Below are positions 6,224 to 11,861 of a DNA stretch of 11,861 nt, one piece after another (within the stretch, counting starts at the first letter, position 1; each line of letters begins with the position of its first letter). The notes below the pieces were generated by a model that searched no databases, had not been told where the DNA came from, and saw nothing but the letters and a program-made list of their open reading frames with translations. The DNA lies in assembly GCA_009781525.1 (NCBI GenBank), contig WQXZ01000038.1, forward strand, positions 1 through 11,861. The letters are read 5' to 3'. The position numbers and the translations under genes are program-made. The DNA comes from Coriobacteriia bacterium. GTDB lineage: Bacteria > Actinomycetota > Coriobacteriia > Coriobacteriales > UBA8131.

Positions 6224-7141
6224 ATGGCAGCTATCGTTGAAGTTGACTACATCTGGAAGAATGGGGCATTGGTGCCTTGGGCTGAAGCCACTACGCATGT
6301 TTTGACCCATGCTTTGCATTATGGCACGGCGGTTTTTGAGGGCGTTCGTTGCTATAAGGGAGAGAACGGGTCAGCGGGTTTTCGCTTGTTTGAGCACATG
6401 GAGCGTCTGGTGCAAAGCGGGAAGATTATTATGATGGATATTCCATTTACCGCTGAGCAGTTGACTGAAGCTGCACTTGAGACTATTCGCGCGAATAAGC
6501 TGGAGGAGTGCTATGTGCGACCGCTGGCGTTTCGTGGCTATGGTTCGATGGGCGTGAATCCGACTGCGGCTCCGGTGGATGTGATAATCGCGGTTTGGCC
6601 GTGGGGCGACTACCTGGGTGATACTGCGCTGAAGGAAGGTGTCAGCGTTGCCATCAGCACCTGGCGGCAGCGCAGCGTGAATGCTTTGCCTGGTGCGGTT
6701 AAGTCCACAGCGTCTTATCTGAATTCGGGGCTTGCGAATATCGAAGCTGTTGGGCATGGCTATTCCGAGGCTGTGCTGTTGAACGAGAACGGCTATATTG
6801 CTGAAGGTTCTGGGGAGAATATCTTTATCGTTAAAAATGGAATCATCAGTACTCCGCCACTTTCTGACGGATGCTTGGAGGGGCTAACTCGCGATTCGAT
6901 AATCACGATTGCCCGCGATTTGGGTTACGAGGTTCAGGAGCGCTCGCTGGTGCGCACTGAGCTCTATACTGCTGACGAGGTGTTCTTTACCGGTACGGCA
7001 GCTGAGGTGACTCCGATTAATGCTGTTGACAGAAGGCGTATTGGCTCTCCGGGATCGGTGACCTTAGCACTTCAGGAGCGGTTCTTTAATATTGCCAAGG
7101 GCAGAGTGCCTGAATATGATCACTGGCTCGCGAAGGTCTAG
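6224..7141 (+). CDS. ilvE: Branched-chain amino acid aminotransferase
   Basis: A 305-residue PLP enzyme of fold type IV that interconverts leucine, isoleucine and valine with their 2-oxo acids, using 2-oxoglutarate/glutamate. Visible motifs: 'ALHYGTAVFEGVRCY' (30-44), the catalytic Lys in 'GAVKSTASYLNSGLA' (K160), EGSGENIF (194-201, binding the PLP phosphate and pyridine side), 'GCLEGLTRDSI' (216-226), and GTAAEVTPI (257-265). The length fits the bacterial class IV branched-chain enzymes and the motif set favours IlvE over D-amino acid transaminase or aminodeoxychorismate lyase. Start: ATG with AGGGGAAG just upstream. The cimA start follows 34 bp after the stop, so the two are likely one operon for isoleucine synthesis. 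Confidence 0.93.
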   Translation: MAAIVEVDYIWKNGALVPWAEATTHVLTHALHYGTAVFEGVRCYKGENGSAGFRLFEHMERLVQSGKIIMMDIPFTAEQLTEAALETIRANKLEECYVRPLAFRGYGSMGVNPTAAPVDVIIAVWPWGDYLGDTALKEGVSVAISTWRQRSVNALPGAVKSTASYLNSGLANIEAVGHGYSEAVLLNENGYIAEGSGENIFIVKNGIISTPPLSDGCLEGLTRDSIITIARDLGYEVQERSLVRTELYTADEVFFTGTAAEVTPINAVDRRRIGSPGSVTLALQERFFNIAKGRVPEYDHWLAKV

Positions 7142-7174
7142 TGAAGGTTGCATGCGGTTGTAGGGCGCTAAAGA

Positions 7175-8803
7175 TTGCCGATGGCGCTGACTGACGCCAA
7201 TAGAGCGCTAACACTACTCGACACCACACTGCGTGATGGTGAGCAACGAGCCGGAGTGGCACTTACGCTTGAGGATAAGCTTCGTATTATCAGGCGCTTG
7301 GACGACTTTGGCGTGCATTATATCGAGGTTGGGTTTCCGGCTTCTAATCAGCGTGATCGCGAGCTCTTTGGCCGGCTGGCTGCCGAGCCTCTGCAGAATG
7401 CGCAGATCGTTGCTTTTGGCTCTACTCGGCATAAGGATCTGCTGGCTGAGCAGGATACAGGTCTGGTGGAGTTAGCTGAATGTTACGCTGGTGTTGTGTC
7501 GATTGTCGGCAAGTCTTCGCCCGAGCATGTTCAGAAGGTCTTGAATACTACCTTAGATGAGAACCTATCGATGATTGCTGACTCAATCAGCTTTCTGGTT
7601 GAGCAGGGCAAGCGTGTCTTCTTTGATGCCGAGCACTACTTTGACGCTTACAAAGAAGACAGCGAGTATGCGATGCAGGTGCTGTTGACTGCGACCTATG
7701 CTGGCGCAGAGCTGCTGGTGTTATGTGATACCAACGGTGGTGCGCTACCGCATGAGGTTTATCAGATCTGCCAGGCAACCAGGCAGATGCTCACGCTGAC
7801 CTCAGTATCTGCCGCTGACATGTTGGGCATTCACACACATAATGATGGTGGGGTTGCTATTGCCAACAGCCTGGAAGCTATCCGAGCCGGATGCGTTCAT
7901 TTGCAGGGAACAGTAAACGGCTATGGCGAGCGCGTTGGCAACACTGACCTGCTGGTTGCTATTGCCGATCTTCAGTTGAAAATGGGCTTTCAGTTGGTGA
8001 GACCAGAGCAATTGGCTCGCCTGACCGAGCTTTCGCATTATGTTGCTGCCATTATGAATATTGCGCCGGATGCGTATCATCCTTACAGTGGCGCTAACGC
8101 CTTTGCTCATAAAGCTGGGTTGCATTCATCATCAGTGGTGCGACATAAACCCAGCTATGAGCATGTTGATCCGGCGGCGGTCGGAAACCTATCACGGATC
8201 GTAATCAGTGAGCTGGCGGGACGTGCTGCTTTGGCCAGTAAAGCTGACGAGCTTGGTGTTGCTTTGCCAGACTCTGATGCAGAGCGAGTTCGGCTGCTGG
8301 CAGACATCAAAGCGCGTGAGATTTCCGGTTTTTCCTACGAGGTTGCCGAGGCATCACTTGCTCTGTTTCTGCTGGAGCTGACCGGTCAGGAGCAGAAGTG
8401 CTTCGAGCTGGAGTCGTTTCGGGTGATAACTGAGAAGCATGAAGACGGCAGAGCGACCAGTGAGGCAACCATCAAGCTCTCCGTTGCTGGTGAGCGAGTG
8501 GTCAGCACCGGAGAGGGAGTCGGTCCGGTTAATGCTTTAGACGCTGCGCTGCGACAGGCGATAACGAGGTTTTATCCCCAAGTTGAGGGTTTTGAGTTGA
8601 CCGATTATCGGGTCAGGGTTCTGGATGAGAGCACGGGCACCAGCGCTGTGACGCGCGTTTTGATTGACACCAGTGATGGACGGCATAGTTGGGGCACCAT
8701 TGGGGTGAGCGAGAATATCATCGAGGCTTCGTGGGATGCTCTGGTTGATTCGATTACCTATGGCTTGCTGAGGCTTGGTGTTGGGGCGGCTGCTTCAGAG
8801 TGA
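7175..8803 (+). CDS. cimA: (R)-citramalate synthase
   Basis: Condenses pyruvate with acetyl-CoA to (R)-citramalate, feeding 2-oxobutyrate into isoleucine synthesis without threonine deaminase. The 542-residue length and sequence fit the long CimA family within the 2-isopropylmalate synthase/homocitrate synthase superfamily. A TIM-barrel runs from about 12 to 290 with LLDTTLRDGEQ (14-24), 'DAEHYFDAYKED' (151-162), CDTNGG (184-189), metal-binding H220-T-H222-N and 'GTVNGYGERVGN' (245-256). A linker with AFAHKAGLHSS (309-319) leads to a LeuA-type dimerisation/allosteric domain (about 410-530, GEGVGPVNALDAAL). The 'YFDAYKED' stretch favours CimA over LeuA. Start is TTG 7175 (with AGGG nine bases upstream) or ATG 7181 two codons later. 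No leuBCD genes are nearby, so the next enzymes are encoded elsewhere. Confidence 0.9.
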   Translation: MPMALTDANRALTLLDTTLRDGEQRAGVALTLEDKLRIIRRLDDFGVHYIEVGFPASNQRDRELFGRLAAEPLQNAQIVAFGSTRHKDLLAEQDTGLVELAECYAGVVSIVGKSSPEHVQKVLNTTLDENLSMIADSISFLVEQGKRVFFDAEHYFDAYKEDSEYAMQVLLTATYAGAELLVLCDTNGGALPHEVYQICQATRQMLTLTSVSAADMLGIHTHNDGGVAIANSLEAIRAGCVHLQGTVNGYGERVGNTDLLVAIADLQLKMGFQLVRPEQLARLTELSHYVAAIMNIAPDAYHPYSGANAFAHKAGLHSSSVVRHKPSYEHVDPAAVGNLSRIVISELAGRAALASKADELGVALPDSDAERVRLLADIKAREISGFSYEVAEASLALFLLELTGQEQKCFELESFRVITEKHEDGRATSEATIKLSVAGERVVSTGEGVGPVNALDAALRQAITRFYPQVEGFELTDYRVRVLDESTGTSAVTRVLIDTSDGRHSWGTIGVSENIIEASWDALVDSITYGLLRLGVGAAASE

Positions 8804-8947
8804 GGCGCAGTTCGCTGGTGCACAGCTCGTGAGCTCGTGGGAGTATAGGCTTTGTGGCTTGACAGGCGAGTTGTCGGAAAACCAACTAGCTTATCGGAAG
8901 AAATTGCACACTTTTTCGCATTGTATCTTGCTTTGATAAACATGGCA

Positions 8948-8953
8948 TATAAT
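8948..8953 (+). promoter_or_regulatory. -10 box for the second methyltransferase
   Basis: TATAAT (8948-8953) lies 49 bp before the start codon, in an AT-rich stretch that contrasts with the GC-rich end of cimA. No good -35 hexamer sits 16-18 bp upstream: TTGATA at 8933 is too close and TTGTAT at 8921 too far. No intrinsic terminator was seen for cimA in 8804-8930, only a small repeat (AGCTCGTG twice, 8823-8838). Confidence 0.4.
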
Positions 8954-9002
8954 CGGCATTATTACATCTTTTGGCAAACGTATTAAATAGGAGGTCACTT
9001 TT

Positions 9003-10052
9003 ATGAGAAGATCCATCCCTTACTCTGACAGTGAGCGTAGGGTAGTCGATGAGCGCCCCGGAATGTTCGGGGGTCCTGCGATTCCGATGTACAACACGCC
9101 TGTTAATCCGCGCGAGAATATCTGCGCAATGTACTTTGATAAGCAGCCATATTGGCTGCCGACCAGTTCCGAGACTGCTTTTGCGATTCCGGACCTGTAC
9201 AACAAGATGCTAGGTCGCGCGCCGAACACCACCGACTGCTTCAATCGCTATTGGGAGTTTGTCGAAATGGTCGGCGGGTCGATCACTCATGGCGGTAATC
9301 CGCTGTTCACCGATGTGAACGAGTGGAAGGACCACATTGTGATTCCGGACATCGATGAGTGGGACTGGGCAGGTGAGGCTGAGGCTCTGAAGATCGACAC
9401 CAGGCTATCTCCGCTGGTTTCGCTGGTCAATGGCTTCTGGTTCGAGCGCTTAATTTCGTTCATGGACTTCGAGCATGCAGCTGTTGCCCTGATCGATGAG
9501 GATCAGGCTGACGCACTGATGGAGCTGTTTACAGCTATGACCGAACTTGGTATCAAGGTCATCGACAAGATGATCGAGTATATTCCCAGCCTGGACGGCA
9601 TTAACATTCATGATGACTGGGGATCCCAGGCTGCTCCATTTTTCTCAGAGGAGATTGCCAGAAGGTTCTTCCTACCGTTTATGCAGGAGATGACCAGCCA
9701 CATCCATAGCAAGGGACGTTATGCGTCATTGCACTCCTGCGGCCACAACGCCAGCCGGATTCAGCTATTCATCGATGCTGGTTTTGATGAGTGGAGCCCG
9801 CAAGCAATGAACGACACCCACATGCTGTATGAGAAGTATGGCGACCAGATTATCATTGCTGTGCAGCCGGTCTTGATTCCTGAGGATTCGACCGATGAAG
9901 AATTCCGTCAGGCGGCAAGGGATCATGTGGATCGTTTCTGCCAGCCTGGTAAGCCCAGCCTGATCGGTTTCTCTCGCATGACACAGAACCCTGCGTTTAC
10001 CGAAGAGATCTACAAGTACTCAAGAGCCCACTACGCCAAGATGAAGGCATAA
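9003..10052 (+). CDS. UroD-like (MtaA/CmuA-type) methyltransferase, second copy
   Basis: A 349-residue cytoplasmic member of the uroporphyrinogen decarboxylase superfamily, only distantly similar to the protein at 550-1581. Evidence: 'GINIHDDWGSQAAPFFS' (199-215) with the clade's DDWGSQ motif, RRFFLPFMQEM (220-230), and the metal motif LHSCGHNASR (243-252; H244, C246). As in the other copy, the region that should carry the third zinc-ligand Cys reads 'PSLIGFSRMTQNP' (318-330) with no Cys, though C313 lies just before it. The first 30 residues are a charged extension without clear family match. Start: ATG with a perfect AGGAGGT (8989-8995) seven bases upstream, so strong translation is expected. 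It is single, flanked by its own promoter and terminator. No corrinoid protein or MtrH-type partner adjoins. Methyl donor unknown; true HemE activity is unlikely given the divergence. Confidence 0.83.
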   Translation: MRRSIPYSDSERRVVDERPGMFGGPAIPMYNTPVNPRENICAMYFDKQPYWLPTSSETAFAIPDLYNKMLGRAPNTTDCFNRYWEFVEMVGGSITHGGNPLFTDVNEWKDHIVIPDIDEWDWAGEAEALKIDTRLSPLVSLVNGFWFERLISFMDFEHAAVALIDEDQADALMELFTAMTELGIKVIDKMIEYIPSLDGINIHDDWGSQAAPFFSEEIARRFFLPFMQEMTSHIHSKGRYASLHSCGHNASRIQLFIDAGFDEWSPQAMNDTHMLYEKYGDQIIIAVQPVLIPEDSTDEEFRQAARDHVDRFCQPGKPSLIGFSRMTQNPAFTEEIYKYSRAHYAKMKA

Positions 10053-10090
10053 GCAGGAACCGAGAAGAAGCTACTGCAGCCTGAGGGCGT

Positions 10091-10120
10091 AAGCAAAAGC
10101 AGGCATGAAAAGCTGCCTGC
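10091..10120 (-). terminator. Probable terminator of slyD (minus strand)
   Basis: GCAGGCA (10099-10105) pairs with TGCCTGC (10114-10120) with an 8-nt loop. Read on the minus strand, the stem is followed by TTTTGCTT (10098-10091), a usable T-tract; on the plus strand no T-run follows. Placed about 80 bp past the slyD stop codon, it forms a pair of opposed terminators with the one at 10133-10168. Confidence 0.6.
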
Positions 10121-10132
10121 GAAAACATTTCG

Positions 10133-10168
10133 AACCAGAGTCACCCTTGCAGGTGGCTCTGGTTTTTT
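10133..10168 (+). terminator. Strong intrinsic terminator of the second methyltransferase
   Basis: AACCAGAGTCACC (10133-10145) pairs with GGTGGCTCTGGTT (10152-10164) as a 13-bp stem with one G-U pair, with loop CTTGCA and a run of six T (10163-10168). It lies 80 bp after the stop codon and reads rightward, toward the convergent slyD gene. Confidence 0.9.
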
Positions 10169-10198
10169 ATTCTGCCAGCAGGCCGCTACACTTGCCTG

Positions 10199-10627
10199 TC
10201 AGTCAACGACTTCTACCAGGGTAATTGTGAAATTCAGGGCTTCACCAGCCAGTTTGTGGTTCATGTCAAGCAAAATCGAATCTTCGGTGATCTCAGTAAC
10301 GACTGCTGCCATGGGTTGAGCGCCAGGGCCCATAAGGTAGATTGTCTCCCCAAGTGGAGCATCCTCGAGACCGGGGATCTGTCCGATGTCGACCCGATGG
10401 ATTAGGTTGGGGTTGCGCTCTCCGTATGCCTGGTCGGCGGGGATGTGCACCTGCTTGGTTTCGCCCGGTTGCATATCGACGACTGCGGCGTCGAACCCGG
10501 CGATCATCTGGCCGGCCATGCAGGTGAACTCGATCGGCTCGCCGCGGTCGATGGAGGAGTCGAACTGCGTACCGTCGTCCAGCGTGCCGACGTAGTGGGT
10601 CTTGACCTTCTTGCCTGCGTTACTCAT
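10199..10627 (-). CDS. slyD: FKBP-type peptidyl-prolyl cis-trans isomerase, SlyD-like
   Basis: A 142-residue cytoplasmic prolyl isomerase and chaperone. The FKBP half is split by an insert-in-flap domain, as in SlyD: 'VKTHYVGTLDDGTQFDSS' (8-25), 'GEPIEFTCMAGQMIAGFDAAV' (29-49), 'MQPGETKQVHIPADQAYGERN' (52-72), the insert (about 73-118), then 'LLDMNHKLAGEALNFTITLVEV' (119-140). It stops right after the last strand, without the His/Cys-rich nickel-binding tail of E. coli SlyD, so a folding role is favoured over metal delivery; tail-less forms are common. Start: ATG 10627 has AAAGGAG at 10632-10638. The frame stays open upstream to 10978, but that extension crosses the GC-rich intergenic region and has no FKBP sequence. 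Convergent with the methyltransferase and divergent from metK. Confidence 0.92.
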   Translation of the reverse strand: MSNAGKKVKTHYVGTLDDGTQFDSSIDRGEPIEFTCMAGQMIAGFDAAVVDMQPGETKQVHIPADQAYGERNPNLIHRVDIGQIPGLEDAPLGETIYLMGPGAQPMAAVVTEITEDSILLDMNHKLAGEALNFTITLVEVVD

Positions 10628-10660
10628 GATGCTCCTTTCGGGGGCATTGTTGTTTGCATC

Positions 10661-10666
10661 ATTATA
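10661..10666 (-). promoter_or_regulatory. -10 box of slyD (minus strand)
   Basis: On the minus strand bases 10666-10661 read TATAAT, 34 bp before the slyD ATG, giving a leader of roughly 27 nt. The -35 region falls inside the GC-rich island and shows no consensus hexamer. This placement supports ATG 10627 as the real start. Confidence 0.5.
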
Positions 10667-10680
10667 CGGCGAAGGCGATG

Positions 10681-10820
10681 GGGTGGCGACGCGACAGCGC
10701 GGTGGGGTGCGGTGGTGGTAGCGCGGCAGCGAAGCGTTGGCAGGCGCGGCGCCGCAGGAGCACGCGGCAGCACCAGCCGCGGAGCCGGAGCCAGCAACGC
10801 GTCGCGTCGACTGCGCTACC
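10681..10820. repeat. GC-rich structured island with nested inverted repeats in the slyD-metK intergenic region
   Basis: This lies within the 349-bp gap between the divergent slyD and metK genes (10628-10976). Bases 10681-10800 contain 93 G or C of 120 (77.5%), far above the surrounding sequence. Perfect complementary pairs are nested: GGTAGCGC (10717-10724) with GCGCTACC (10813-10820), GCGTTG (10734-10739) with CAACGC (10795-10800), and inside them GCGGC/GCCGC (10764-10768 with 10776-10780) plus a 10-bp palindrome GCGGCGCCGC (10746-10755). CGACGCGAC (10687-10695) is also the exact complement of 10801-10809. The left part is G-rich on the plus strand (GGTGGGGTGCGGTGGTGG, 10701-10718). No protein similarity was recognised in any frame. 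It may be a palindromic repeat, a structured RNA or a regulatory element. Confidence 0.55.
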
Positions 10821-10895
10821 AGAAACACAGCTCCCCCAGCCCATGCAGCAGGCACATGTTTTTGATGGTGAGCGGAAAACTTCAGCCAGCATGTG

Positions 10896-10901
10896 TACAA
10901 T
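10896..10901 (+). promoter_or_regulatory. Possible -10 box of metK
   Basis: TACAAT (10896-10901) lies 75 bp before the metK start codon, with no clear -35 hexamer. The leader between them shows none of the conserved cores of SAM-I type riboswitches that I can recognise. Confidence 0.35.
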
Positions 10902-10976
10902 GAAACCTGCCTTGGAGACCTGCGAGTGCGGCACCCTGCCACACCAGGCCATTGTCGTCTGCGAAAGGATAAAACC

Positions 10977-11861
10977 ATGCAGCAATTACCAACTGACAGC
11001 TACCTGTTTACTTCAGAAAGTGTGACCGAGGGGCATCCTGATAAGCTTTGCGACCAGATCGCGGATGCTGTGCTTGATGCTATTCTGACCAAAGAAGCTG
11101 AACTGGCGGCACTTGGCTATGTGACTCCTGAGGGATCCTCAGCCGACCCCAAAGCGGCACGCTCAGCCTGCGAGGTTTTAGTTACCAAAGGTCTGGTTGT
11201 TTTAGGTGGAGAAATTCGCACCGAAGTCTATGTAGATATCGCCCAGGTGGTCAGGCAGGTAATCAGTGATATCGGCTACAACGACCCAGAACTGGGCTTC
11301 GATGCTAAAACCTGTGGCATCTTGAATGCCATCCAGGATCAAAGCCCCGATATCACTCAGGCAGTCAATCAGAGCCAAGAGGATGACTCCTACGACCGAA
11401 TCGGAGCGGGCGACCAGGGAATGGTGTTCGGCTACGCCAGCAATGAAACTGACGTGCTGATGCCTATGCCGATTTATCTGGCGCATCGTCTGGCGGAGCA
11501 ACTGACAGCCGTGCGCAAAGATGGCACTATTACCTATCTACGCCCAGATGGAAAGACCCAGGTGGGTGTGCGTTATGAGAATAATCGTCCGGTCAAGGTT
11601 GAGAAGATACTGATATCAACCCAGAGCGCTGAAGGTGTTGATATTGCTGGACAGCTTAAGCCGGACTTGATTGAGCACGTCATTAATCCGGTGATGCTTG
11701 CAGCCGGCATCGACTTTACTGATGCTGAAATATTAATCAATCCCAGTGGGCGCTTTGAGAAGGGTGGCCCGGCAGCAGACACCGGGCTGACTGGCCGCAA
11801 GATTATTGTTGACACCTATGGTGGTATGGGACGCCACGGCGGTGGTAGCTTCTCAGGTAAA
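10977..11861 (+). CDS. metK: S-adenosylmethionine synthase (methionine adenosyltransferase), 3' end outside the window
   Basis: Cytoplasmic enzyme that makes S-adenosylmethionine from methionine and ATP, with release of phosphate and diphosphate. The first 295 codons are open to the last base, so the gene is cut by the window, not broken. Motifs: 'LFTSESVTEGHPDKLCDQI' (10-28, with ATP-site His 20), GGEIRT (in the 75-85 region), GAGDQGMVFGYA (143-154, methionine/ATP signature) and, at the very end, GGGSFSGK (288-295), the start of the second signature, GGG-A/S-FSGKD. Compared with E. coli MetK there is an insert of about 17 residues around 40-56 (EAELAALGYVTPEG) and a few extra residues before GAGDQG. 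Start: ATG with AAAGGA (10964-10969) seven bases upstream. Divergent from slyD across the GC-rich island. Confidence 0.96.
   Translation, partial: MQQLPTDSYLFTSESVTEGHPDKLCDQIADAVLDAILTKEAELAALGYVTPEGSSADPKAARSACEVLVTKGLVVLGGEIRTEVYVDIAQVVRQVISDIGYNDPELGFDAKTCGILNAIQDQSPDITQAVNQSQEDDSYDRIGAGDQGMVFGYASNETDVLMPMPIYLAHRLAEQLTAVRKDGTITYLRPDGKTQVGVRYENNRPVKVEKILISTQSAEGVDIAGQLKPDLIEHVINPVMLAAGIDFTDAEILINPSGRFEKGGPAADTGLTGRKIIVDTYGGMGRHGGGSFSGK

Noticed and set aside
6371..6757. Minus-strand 128-codon frame inside ilvE.
   Set aside because: It is fully antisense to a strongly supported aminotransferase, with basic, low-credibility composition and no start signals.
10840..10976. SAM riboswitch in front of metK.
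   Set aside because: I could not find conserved riboswitch core segments or an adjacent terminator/anti-terminator pair; only a plain ribosome site is visible.
10628..10978. N-terminal extension of the slyD frame on the minus strand (about 117 extra codons).
   Set aside because: It is open only because of the GC-rich intergenic island, is rich in Arg, Ala, Ser and Pro without family match, and a good ribosome site and -10 box precede the normal FKBP start at 10627.
10342..11025. Several plus-strand frames across slyD and the GC-rich intergenic region (69-152 codons).
   Set aside because: They lie antisense to slyD or in low-complexity GC-rich spacer, have biased composition and overlap the well-supported slyD and metK genes.
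1..11861. CRISPR array, insertion sequence, phage or defence cassette.
   Set aside because: No regularly spaced direct repeats, transposase, integrase, restriction or toxin-antitoxin genes were found; the content is housekeeping plus surface proteins.

Overview
The window looks like ordinary chromosome from a bacterium of roughly mid-range GC. My best guess is a Coriobacteriia-type actinobacterium (Eggerthellaceae or a relative). I infer this from two divergent uroporphyrinogen-decarboxylase-like (UroD-like) methyltransferases, a citramalate-synthase route to isoleucine, glycine-rich lipoproteins with a bacterial Ig domain, and a MetK with an internal insertion. A Firmicute is not excluded, and nothing in the sequence proves the taxon.

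Layout, left to right: (1) the last bases of a 23S rRNA and a complete 5S rRNA, whose terminal helix runs straight into a U-tract and so appears to serve as the operon terminator; (2) a UroD-like methyltransferase (550-1581) behind a strong promoter and a leader of about 150 nt, followed by a GNRA-capped hairpin; (3) two tandem paralogous lipoproteins (1880-3373 and 3406-4392) made of 27-30 residue glycine-rich beta-type repeats, the first with an extra C-terminal Ig-like domain; (4) a probable operon of an Nfu/NifU-type Fe-S protein, a previously easy-to-miss 86-residue cysteine-rich protein overlapping it by 17 nt, and lgt with a TTG start; (5) ilvE and cimA, a branched-chain amino-acid pair; (6) a second UroD-like methyltransferase (9003-10052) ending in a strong terminator; (7) a convergent SlyD-like FKBP isomerase on the minus strand; (8) a 349-bp divergent intergenic region holding a very GC-rich, structured island; (9) the first 295 codons of metK, cut by the window end.

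Functional links: Lgt makes the lipid modification that the two upstream lipoproteins need. CimA makes citramalate from pyruvate and acetyl-CoA, and IlvE performs the final transamination of the resulting isoleucine pathway. The methyltransferases probably move methyl groups between corrinoid proteins and other carriers, but no corrinoid protein or activator is encoded here, so their partners must lie elsewhere. MetK makes S-adenosylmethionine; no SAM riboswitch was recognised in front of it.

Most promising for something undescribed: the overlapping eight-cysteine protein beside the Fe-S scaffold, the GC-rich structured island between slyD and metK, and the two UroD-like proteins that keep the His-X-Cys metal motif but seem to lack the third zinc-ligand cysteine of the classical MtaA/MtbA enzymes.
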